DNA of 64,000 nt, taken from contig VWZL01002829.1 of assembly GCA_013396915.1 (NCBI GenBank), positions 321,758 through 385,757 on the forward strand, in the 5' to 3' direction. This document shows positions 48,822-60,800 of this stretch, piece after piece (within the stretch, counting starts at the first letter, position 1; every line of letters begins with the position of its first letter). Source of the DNA: Stercorarius parasiticus (taxonomy: Eukaryota; Chordata; Aves; Charadriiformes; Stercorariidae). The position numbers were made by a program, and so were the translations under genes. The notes below the pieces were generated by a model that saw nothing but the letters and a program-made list of their open reading frames with translations, had not been told where the DNA came from and did no database searches.

Positions 48822-51800
48822 CTGCGGGGAACAAAAAAAACCACAACATAAAAAGATTTTCAGTGGAGATATCCAGGCTGGTATTACTATACAAGGATTA
48901 TCAAATTGACATACACACAGTTTAATAAGCAACTCTCAGTAGTATGCGTCTGTAAAAGATATATAATCTTAAAACTTCATTATACCCCAACATATGCCTT
49001 GATACTACATACAACAGATTTCAGTTTTACTTGTTATTTAAATAGTGTTCACTGCAAAAAGTGAACACAACTCAAAAGCGTTTGTAGCATTGCAAGCACA
49101 GTTCTCTGGAACTTGAAAACAGTTTGTCTACAAATGATACTGCCAAGGCTTTAAGACAAAACGCAGAAAACTATTTCCAGTTTTACAGCATCACAAGCGA
49201 TTCTATATCAAAACAGCTCGAGGCTTTGACAAGCAGTGCTGCTTACTTGCAATGTATCCTTTATGGGTAAAATCTTCCTTAGAGCTCATATAAAGAATCT
49301 TTATATTCCACATCTATCTCAAATTCTTACCTATCACAGAGAATGATATAAAAATGCAGCAGTGCACAAGGAAAAAAAGATATCTTTCCGAAGCAAGTAG
49401 CTGTCATCTTTTAAACTAGACACACTCCGCCTCTGCTCCCAGCACTAGCTTGCTACCGGTGTGACCATGCATGAACAGTTTCAATGCTCTGCACTGCTGT
49501 TTTTCTGCCGATACCTCTGATCAACACAGACCTTGACCTGGAAAGTTCAGTATCAAACAAGATAAATGCCTGCGAGTGAACTGATCTATCCAAAATACAG
49601 CAGTTGTGTTCATATTGTATGAAGACTTTTCAAGTCTCCAGCTAGCAGAGATACATTTATTTTGGCATTCTGACAACTGAAGACCAGATAAATAACGTAA
49701 TAATTCTTTTGTCTGTGTACCCACCTGATAGCCACCAGTGACACGGTACATCATTCACAAACCCTTCAACTACTATTTAAACAACTCGTTTCCTTTTAAC
49801 CTCCTCTGTCAAAGACTTCTTTGAGTAAATAAATTCAGTAAATGATTATTTAAATAAAAAACAAGTCTGGTTAACTGTACTAGCCTTTTCACTTTAAACT
49901 ACGATTCCCAACACTTCTAACTTCCCTCAAAACTTGTAAGTAATAGCAGTTTGATTATATACTCAAACCAAGCTATATAACCACCTCAAGTTACACAATC
50001 AAGCTACTCCTACCTAAAAAACTTTTTTTAGATAAAAAAAATAGGATGAAATCCTTCGCAGAAACAACATATTTTTTGTCAGCTCGTTAAAAAAAACCCA
50101 GCCCAGTATTTCCATAATATTCCAACAGTCATACTGTCAAAAGGCTGTGCCATGTAATACCTGAACAAACTTAAAGATGGCAAAGGCAGGAGCACTGTCT
50201 TCTGAATACAGGAATCCTAAAATACTGAGGAGCTGGGTGTTAAAGCAGCTGTCCCCCAGGCCCAACAGAAAGCTGCAGAATATGGCCACCTCTTTGCTGA
50301 AGGAAAAAAATGAAATCAAATTTAAAAACCATTCATTGAAACAGCTTACGCATCTATAAATTATTTTTGGCAGACTTATTTGGAAACTGAAAATGGAAGA
50401 AAGTTATCAGACTTTAAATTTCACTGGAAAAGAACTGGGAACGCTTGGCTTGGCAAAAAGAATAGTTTTATCAGATTTTAATTTCTTGAATGCTAAGACT
50501 TCTGATACCTGCAGTCAATTCTGCACTGAACTAGAACTGCTAAAAGAACTCATTTTAGTGCCTGGAGCCACAAAGCCCACGAGGCAGTGATTAAAAGCTG
50601 AGACACACATGGTGAGTTCATAAAAACTGCAGGAATATCAGAGAAATACTATTGCATTTTGCAGAAAAATACTCCAGTTGAGTAACGAATAGTCACCTGC
50701 ACAGGCACAAATGCTTGTAATTGCAAGTTAGTAGCTGCGTTTGCACAAGCTGACAACACTGTGTTTTCACACAAATTTGCAAAAATACACCCTGAAAGAA
50801 GGTTGCAATGATGAGATTAAAAAAACTCCCTATATTCTTCCCCTAACACTGGGTGGTATAAGAGACAGGCACGGCATGGCTCCAGTTAGATCAAGCGGAC
50901 TTTGACAACGAGCATTCAAAGACTTAGGAAACCAAGGAAACAGTGCAAGGCCAGCGCTCCAGGCTGTAGTAAAACCAAGCCCAACACTGCTTTAAAATAA
51001 ACTAAATTCCTGACACCTAGTACAATAGATGCTGGTCTCACTATTGTACTAGATGTCAGAAATGTCAGTTCTCAAGTTGCAGAATTGCTGCCAAGCATCC
51101 TCATGTTTTTTATTCTTATGCCATTTAAGTTCCTAAATGGAGTGCACGCTGGTAGAATATCTACCTTTAATAAAAACGGAATTCCTGAAAGCTTTTTCTA
51201 ATGGAGTTAGTCACTACACAGAAAAGCAGCTTCAAGGAATTTTCTATTAGAGAAACAAGCCATTTATATACATCTTGAGTCATACCAGCCAAAGGAAAAA
51301 GTTTACATACCTTGGAATCATATAAGCAACATCATCTGTTCCTCTCATAGGAGCAATAGGGGCATCATTTGGCATGTTGAAAAAAATTAAGTAAAAGGCG
51401 ATGAAATGGACAACCATGCCTAGCATCACAACAGGGTTCCTGCCAAAGCGGTTATTCTTGCTCAGTAAACCAAAGAGTCCTCCACCTGTACGAGTGAAAA
51501 AAAGATTGGATAATTAAATCACAACTGAAGATGTAAACAACAGAACCAAGCTTAAAATACCACAAAAAAAAAAAAGCAGCTGAGAACTGAGATTATAAGC
51601 TTCCCCATGTTGGATAGCCAGAAGATTGACAGACATGAGAACACTCCCAAGGAGTCTGCCAGATCTGCCAGCCCCATTTGCAAGATGGCAGAACCTTCGG
51701 GTTCTAGAGTTGTCTGGGAAGTGCAGGCAGGGGATTTATCAGATGATGCCAATGAAGACACTGAAACTTTCTGCAAGTATTTTCCCAGCAGCCACTGTTT

Positions 51801-54800
51801 CCTCCAGTACTGCAACAGTACTAAGGGAAGATGGATGGCCTTGTGCTTAGCTCTTTTAATTATAAAAACATGCATCTCTATGGATCCAAGGTGCTAGTGA
51901 ACAAAGACAGTGTTTGGTCTTGTTGTTTGGGGTTTTTTTTTTTTTGGTTTTTTTTGTTTGCTTGTTTAAAAAAAACAAAACAACAAATACTGCAGTACTT
52001 AAGTTTATGTAAAAAAAATTAGGTAGTCAACATTACCTGTATTCAAATATGAGATGTCATTTAACACAAGCTAGCTTTTTTAAAGAAAGAAATCTTTAGT
52101 GTAGTACTTTTTAATAAGTTCAAAATAATTACATCACTTACATAATAAAAATGTCAAGAGAATACTATTTAAAAACAGAATATCAAAATGCTGAAAATTC
52201 CCCAATAACACTGTAGCCTAGTGTTCCCCTCATTCTAAGTCTTATGTACTCCTTTGCACTAACCCAGAAAGAATGCAAAACCTTAGGATTCATAGTCCTC
52301 TATTTCACATCCTAGTCTGCATTCACTTTACATCGTGTAATGTATAATTCACAGTGCAATAAGGAACGACGTTGACAATTTTATTTCTAATATTTCATTT
52401 TTTGTTTACATAATCACTGCCGGAAGCTTGAAAGACACTATTCAGTCAAATACAAAAAAAACATTTGGAGTAACTACATCATCTTAATCCTTTTTTTTCT
52501 ATAAGGTAGTAAATTTAGACTCACCTAAAATTTCTCCAACACCAATAAAAATACCAGAGAGACCAATAAGGCTCTTCTCTTCACTGCCAAATCTATTCAC
52601 AGCACCAATACACGTTCCATATACTCCAGAAAAGAACGTTAATTCCAAACCTTTGAAAGAAACCAACAAAAATTGATCATGAACTACTACGAAAGTTATT
52701 AAAAAATTCTTTATGTCTGAAGGCTGTTTTTCCCTAAAGTACCTTTCAATTACATATATTTAAATAACGTATGTGTAGCAGAAGCAATTAGGGAATTTTA
52801 AACCATGTAATTATGATATTCTTCTATGCCAGCTTACAAAACCTGCATTAGAAAAAACGGTGTCACTAATTCCTGTCACACACACTTAGGTTCAGTACTG
52901 TTTCTGCTGACACAATCTCTACATATAGTCTATATTTCTGCTTTCCAAGAACTTTGGAATTTCATGTGTAAGGTTCCCCCCGCCAAGTTGTGGCATTCCC
53001 AGGAAAGACTCCCTGCACCTCCAAATACCAAAAGAGCCAACATTCCTAAAATGGACTATTAGTTTTCTATGCATAATGAACTAAAACTGAAAAAGAACCA
53101 CCACTATTTGTTTAAAACTCTTCTTTCTTTCTACTGCCACTACTGTGAGGAAACGTAACACAGTTGGGTCCAACTAGTATGACTGTAATTGTTGAGAGGT
53201 ATTAGTTGTTTAGCTTAAATGTAAGTTTTAATTGGAATAAATTACTTAGGGTTATAATATGGCGTGGTTTACGCTGTTTGCCTAGCTTTACTTGGCCTGA
53301 GTGGCTAGATTTGCTGAAGCATTTACGTGGCAACTAATTTTCTCAGTAATTTTCCTAGCGTCTGGTACAGTGCTGTGTTTAGTCCTTTAGTATGAAGAAA
53401 ATGTCGGTAACACGCTGATGTTTTGGAAGTGTTTTTCCCTAAGTCTGGGACTTTTCAGCTCCCCGTGTTCTGCTGGTGATTGCAGTACACAAGAATGTAA
53501 ACTAGAAGATAAGGAGGCAACAGCCATCAGCAGAGACTGCAAATCAACAGGATAAGAGAAGTCAATGGCCAGCCTGGACACAGAGGGAGAATCCAAGGTG
53601 TTAGAAGACTGAAAATCACCGTTGGACTAAAAGATGCACAAACAGCGTGTGAGGGGTGGGTGTAGAGATTGCAAGGACATCATTGCCCAGGGATTTCTTT
53701 GTTCAACGTCCCTCTCCGGAGGCACCCAGCCTCATCTGACCCTGCTGCTGGACCTTTCAATTAAGTTTTTTACTTTTATAGAATCTGATGGCTGATATTC
53801 TGCTGTGGGAAACCCAAGGTCAAGCCTGGAGAAGGAGGGAGCGCGCCCAAGAGTAAGTGTGTGTGGAGTCAAAGGGGCAGCCATCGGCCCAATGGGGTCA
53901 CCCACTGCAAAGGGACCATGGTCCGAGCAGGGACAGACTCAGGTGCTGTGTGTGCGACTCCTCGGATGGGGTATGAATGCTCAGGCAGTGGCCTCTCCTT
54001 TAACAATAAGCAATCATCAGTGTAAAAACAGCAGTGCCTTAATAGAAAGTATATTTAAAATGATGCAAACTGTTATGTCTAAACAAAGAAAAACGGTTCA
54101 AAAATAAAGCTGTTTCTAATTTACCTCCTTTGCCTTTTGCTACTGCAAAAATAAGGTACACCGTGTTCTGGTCTACATGTAGTAGGCTACCTAACATGGT
54201 ATATGAACTGCATAGCCTCTAAAAGGGGTGAACTTTGGGCAGTCTTAATAATGCGACATCACTCTCTGAAATAAAAGCTTTTGTTGGCCTTAAGGGATTG
54301 TTTTATTTTCCTACATAAAGTGACAATATTGACCAAGAGCCACCAGATGGCAGCAGCTATTTTTGCCAAGCTGGACTGATTATTTTTCTGCTACCTCTAA
54401 AACCAAATTTCAGATTCATCAGGCAAAACCTGAATTACGCCCTTCCCTTGTTATCTTGCTTCACATTCCCATTGCACTAAATGTCTAAGAGGAATTAAAC
54501 TTAGGTAATTTGGGTTAACACAACATTGGAGACGCTGTGAAGTAACTTTAGCTCAGATTAGGGGCTGGTGCAAGCTGACTTCACAGCTACTACTGCTATT
54601 TCTCTACCAGAAGCTTCGGCAGATGTTAGAGCACTGTTTATAGTTTGCTTGCATCTAAGTTTTTCTTTTCACCTACAAGAGCTAATAACAATTTTTCATA
54701 ATGGTGACTCAAAGCTGAGGTTCTGAAGACGCATCTATTCTTCCTAAAACTTAATTTGATCACAAACAGAATTACGTCTGAAGCCAAATTAGGAGCAAGA

Positions 54801-57800
54801 AAGCCCCCCCAAAATCCGTTAAAGGATCCCAGTAACATTTTGTAGCATTTTTTGTGGAAGAATCACTTTAGTACACAGCAAAAATAAATGTGTTTTTATT
54901 GTACAACTCAAACCTCGGTCTAACAATGTCAGACCAGGTTTAACTAAAGCTGCTGAAAAGAAAGAGAGCTCTTTCCACAGCAAATACTAGTGACAAAAAT
55001 AGCTGAAAATGGCTAACCTTTGCCCAATAGAATCAAGACTAAAATGAAGACTGTTAGTGATTTAACATGCATCAATGGAGGGGACACAGAGTGTATTCTG
55101 CAAAAATATTTTTAATTCGAATGCAATGCATTTGCATTAAACAATCTACAACCTATTGATAATGTAATGCCAAATCCCATAAAAACTAGTTACGTAAATT
55201 TTGCCTAACCCTCAGTTTGGGTGACCCAGAACTGTACTGAACCAAGCATTACTACATCTGTCAGTATTCACAGACTTAGGTGCACCCCTCCTGCCATACA
55301 GAAACGCTTTCCAGAACACAGAAACGTCTTGAGTAACTCATTCAAAATTAATTGAAATATTCAAGTAACATTTGCAGAGACAGGGAGTTGTGACCCTGCT
55401 CTGGGGTTAAAATTCCAAAACAATGCCCTGACACTGCTATGTGATTATACACTCTGCTTGCTTCATACCTGTGTAGGCTGTTGTAACGCTGAGAAGCATA
55501 ATCTCTTTGGTGAAGCTCAGCTTTATAGATTTCTCTGTAAAGACATAATAATGGAAATTAATACAGACTTCTGATAACGCTATTTAGAGAACCTAAACTT
55601 TCTTTTGCTCTTTGCTTAAAGCAGAAATAGGTTAAAATTACGCAAACTGTGACTTCTATTATAGTAAACAGAGTGCTAAACAAACCAACCCTCACCTGCC
55701 CTTTAAAAGAAATGCTGTGATCTGAAATCTGTTTTTGCAAAAAATGCCAGGCGGGAAATATTAAAGAGGGGATACACAGTTTTCGATTAGCAGACAATTT
55801 TCTGCTCATTGTGTTCTTCTACGCTCTCTCAGTTTGTGGCAATTGCCTCCTAAAAAAGTAAATAAATTCTTGTTGAAGATCCCCACATTCTCAAAACAAA
55901 CTTAACAGTCAGAGGCAGACCACATCAAACTTCAATAGAAACTGCAGATGCTCCACGTCAAATTTTTTGGTTTTAAGTGGTATCATTTGGTGACAAAATA
56001 AAACAACATGTAACTTCTCTTTTACCTTGTTATGTTAGTGATTTTTTTTTTTATTCAAAAAAACAAACCACAAAACTTTCATGCACTAGCTTTCCCAAGT
56101 GCTGGCCTGTTCTTCTGGAGCTCATCTAGAGAAGGAAGCTACTGTGAAACAGCTTGGATCTGAAACTAGATCAAGGTAATACTCCTGGACTATACTAGTA
56201 TGTAATTGAAGTGAAGTCTGTTTCACTTTCTTGGTTTCCAGTCAAGCTTTGTAGGATACAGCCACCTGAAAGGAGCACTTCTGAAGCACAGACAGGCAGC
56301 TCACACCAATCACACATCAACAGTCATTTGCCAACACGTTGGTTCAGTGGTTCCCAAGATTTTCCAGTTGCAAGCCCCATTTTGCCCAGGCTCCAAATCA
56401 CAGATACTCACGTGGACAACTGAATTCCTATCAGGCTCAAAACTTATCAGTCCTGTGTCCCTATGTGAACTGTCATCTCTGCTCTAAAAACCATTGCCAT
56501 CTGGCAGTCATTTTTCCAAGCAGGCCATCCCTGAAGGTCTATATTTGAAGTGGAATAACTGAAATGCATTCTTAAAACCTTACTTGTTCACAAATTTTTG
56601 TTCTAAGTCATTTATACGTGATCACATGTATAAATCATGGAGAGCTGGAAAAGGTATGTCAGTATTTTTTGAAACAACTCTTAATGTGAAACAGTACTTA
56701 CTGAAGGCAGCCACTGCTCTCGTAATTTTGTTTTCTGCAGACCTGGATAAACAAATGACTGAGTCAAAATAGAAAAAGAATAACCCTGTTGCATCACTAT
56801 GCCGGAAGCCAGCTTAATTTTTTTAAGTTTTCTGTACATTTTCTAGCCTAGCATTATATACTGGAACATACGAAAATATTATTAAAAGATTCTGAGATGC
56901 TAAACTACTAACTACAAAATTTATTTGCTTTCTGGGCTAGTGAACGCCATTAAAAAAATAACCTGCTTAACAGAGTGTTTCTTCTGAGCATTTTTATCTT
57001 TGAACATTTTTTCACTGTCATACTTACTGATGTTTTTCTAACATTTTCATTGTTCTTTAAATAAAGCAAAAATATTTAAACGGATGCCTCAGGCAAAACT
57101 GTACTGAATCTGTGTACCTATGCACTTTTAATGTATTTATTAGGGTGGCATATATATATTTAGAAAAGATATGAAAAATATGTTTCAGTATGTAAAAGAC
57201 AACCTATAAAAAGGCAGTAAATCCTGTTCATTCCAGCCTTTAAACTGGACTCGTGAGGGCAAGACAGACTATGAAAGGCAGATACGTGTTTAATAATCAG
57301 TGGAGAAAAGAGGTAAATGGTATCTTTCCAAAGGCACTTACTCGTTAATGGAAAAACTTAACATGCAGTTCTACACTCCACCCTTGAGAATATGTCATAT
57401 AAAGAACATTAATTCTCGCTTAAGGTACAGACACTTTCCTATTAAAATCTGTACATTCTACAGGTTGTTCATAACATTTATGTTTCCAGATCAGAGTGCA
57501 AGTGAATGCAATGTTCCACTGAGGAGTAGGAGCACGAACAAGTATATGTGACAACATGTTATTGCCATAAGCACTTACGAGCTGCCCCCCAGGATTTCAT
57601 TAGTAGAGTCGTCCTCCCCTGGAGCTTTTGTGTCCTCTCGTTTCCTAATCAGAAAGAACAGAACTGTGCCCACAAGACTGATAACAGTCAGAGCAATGAA
57701 GACAGTTCTGCGATCGCTCTCTGTGGAAACACAAACAAGAGTCATAACCAGATGTGCAAAAGCAATTCAAACCAATTCAACTACCTTCCAAGAACTAACA

Positions 57801-60800
57801 CAGAAATACTATGTAACAGCGTGTTTTAAACGCATACTAATTTTCTAACTTACCTTTCACGTGGAGCAAAGGGTACCCAGCTGCTGGCAAATTCCTGTCT
57901 CAGTTTTATGATGCCAATAAAATATCGGCATAATTAAGAGTGTCACTCTCGCATTTTCTGCCATGCAAAAGCTATGACCAAGGAGGAGCCAATTAACAAA
58001 ATAAATTATTAGCAGAAGAAAGTGCATCTCTTATGACTTATATAATTCAGACTGGACATAGCAAACTACCCCGAAATCCTTCAAATTTCTAAAAAATAGC
58101 TCTTTACCAGCATCAGAAATATTAGTGCTGTAACGTCATAAACTGGTAGGCTTGTGAACTACAAAGGCCTTAAAACCACTGAAACCTCACTTAACTGACA
58201 TAACATGCACTGTGCAGCTGGAGGAAGGGAATTGTTGCCCCATGCACCAGCTCTGCTGCACTAACCAACTTGTTTGGCACGGGCAAGCCGGTAACACAGA
58301 AGTTACCCCCATTTAAAATTTTAATCAGGGAAAAAAAAGCCAAGAAACAGCTAATAGTCATGACTGAACTAGCGTATGACTTCTGCAGATACTGCCTACG
58401 CTTGTATTTACTTCCCCTTTAGCTTAAAGGTAAACATAAAATTGTTCTACATCAATTAAAAATAACCTCTGCGTGATTACAGATCAAAAAGAATATGTGC
58501 TTCACCTTGAAATGCCTGTAATATTTTTATACGGGTAGTAAAAGGAAGGAGGAATTAGTTTTTAAGCACTGTTAAATCTTCTGATATCAGGATTTTTTTT
58601 TAATAAAGAGGAGTCTCAAGAAATTTGAAGATGGAGGAAAGTGTAACAGCAGAACTTCCCTATAGTTAATTGCTCTATTCTGTGGTTAGCAAGAGCAATG
58701 AAATTTAGAATGCGCAGAATTTCAGGCACACCAGGTTCAAAGTGTCTCAGATACTTTCAATAACATGTAGAACTTTGTGTTAAAGGTGAAGGAATGTGGA
58801 AGGCGACCTTTAAAAATTAACCTGTGCTGCGCTACCAAGCCCATGCCTGTGGAGAACCTGAAAAGATGGACCTAAAGGCATGAAGTGTACTATTCATCTC
58901 AACAGGGCAGTACTTCTGAAGCCTGAAAATTATCGTTTAAAAGTTAACATCTTATTCCTAATTGACTATTGCACAAGTATGCTCTTACTTCAAATGTTAA
59001 AAGAATTGAACATTCTAGTAGATATTTTACTATAAGACTACAATAAACTCTCACAGTCATTATAGAACAGGACAATCAACCCTATTTATTTACAAAATGT
59101 TGGTTTCCCAGCAATACTCATTTTTTCTAATTAAAATCTTACTTTTTGCTCTATTTTCACCATTGCTATTTTATTATCTGATACCCCCAACCACCTTGCC
59201 TTGCTTACTTAAATAGTTGCCAGAAATCTCTGTTTTAAATCCAGAGTGTCAACCGCTATTCAGCTTCTTAAAAACATTCAGAAGTCAACTGTTCTCTGAT
59301 TCCTGCTCTGTACCAGTCTAGCATGATGTCAAACAAAAAAACCTATAGTACTAATTACAATCCCATTAGGAAGTTAAGTCTTCATACACTATGCCAAGAA
59401 AGGAAGAGTGAGTTCTTTACACACTGCTCCAGGAACGCCGCCAGTTTAAGCAGCAGCAGCCCGCTCTCAGTCCAGCTGCACATCTCCATCGCTGTCTTCC
59501 TACAGGGCTGGGTGCCAGCACAACCATGGAGTGAACTGGGATGGTTTTCCTTTCTTTTCCTTTATTTCACAGGTTAATCAGTCTCCAATCTGATTTAGAA
59601 GGATGGTCTACACCAGGAATGGGACAGCATGTATATTAAACATACAGCCATTCCAGAATACCTTTCCCCCAAACCATGCGTATTTTGGCATAAGCGTGTC
59701 TCCACAGGTCAAAAACACAGAGTAGCTATGGTGGAAAACTTTATTCTAAACTAGCATTCTGAGGAATTTCATAGACAACATCCTAAAAGAGGGTACTCAA
59801 AGTACATTGAGTGCAGGAAAATGACATACATAATACAAGGGCCATGAGTACCATGGAACACTGAATCAAAAACATATTCCAAAAATAGTCTATCTAAAAA
59901 TAAATTGGAAAAAAATTGGCTACTATCGTATAAGTTTCTTGCCACTTTCCAGTTCATTATTTCATCTGTTTATTCATGCTACCGTACTTTAAAGAATGGC
60001 CTCCCACATAAGCAATGAATACCCACCTGATATGTGAGTTTTGCCTTGCCAAGCGAAGTATATATAGAGGTTTCCAAAAAACAAGCTGTAAACCAAAAGG
60101 AAAACAAAGGTAAGAGAACTTTTTGTGGCAAGATTAAGGTTGTAGCATCATAGTAATACTATTCTATGCAAAAAACAGTACTGTACAATTGTGAAAGAAA
60201 TGAAGACACTGGTCAGTCTCTATGCAAACTGCTTACTCTATATAAAACTTCAAACGCCATAGAGGATTCTTCCCCATAATGCTGACTATTCATTTTCAAG
60301 AATCAAAACACAAGGTGGTAGCAAAAATGAGAAAATCTGCATCTAAGTTTCCTGAGTTTCTAATTTTGGAAGGGTATAGGTTAGAAAGCTGACACGTTTG
60401 TGGAGATGATTTTGTAATACTTCCTTAGAGAGTCATGTGTCTTGCCTGACGTGTTGCCCCAGCAATACCCACTTGGCTGTTAACAGCTCCAGGGAAATTC
60501 TGTGTTCCTACCTACAGTTTCCTAAAATACAGTAATTCTGAATTAATAGTGATTCAAAACAGCCTTAGAGTCAAGTTTCCTCATACAAAGCCATGCATTT
60601 TACTCACTGTAAAACACACGATTAATTGGGTTTGTGGAAATTGCTACTCTAATGACATACTGATATGTTAATTCCTGAACCTGAAACTTAAGAAACACAA
60701 GAGGTACGCCATTGGTTCAGACTGATATTCCACTAATCCAGTATTCGTCCCCACAACAGCTTCAGCAATGCCATTTAGTGCAGGCTCACCAGCCTAAGTA

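Larger units (their letters stand above)
52651..55468 (-). other. Largest MFSD11 intron in the window, with old LTR and CTCF-like site
   Basis: A 2.8-kb intron. It holds an old ERVL-like LTR fragment (from about 53330) and a CTCF-like motif (54340-54356), listed separately. The remainder is AT-rich sequence without recognisable features. Confidence 0.7.

Noticed and set aside
56743..56765. Alternative acceptor (GACTCAG) for the MFSD11 microexon
   Set aside because: It would add 16 nt and break the frame with both neighbouring exons.
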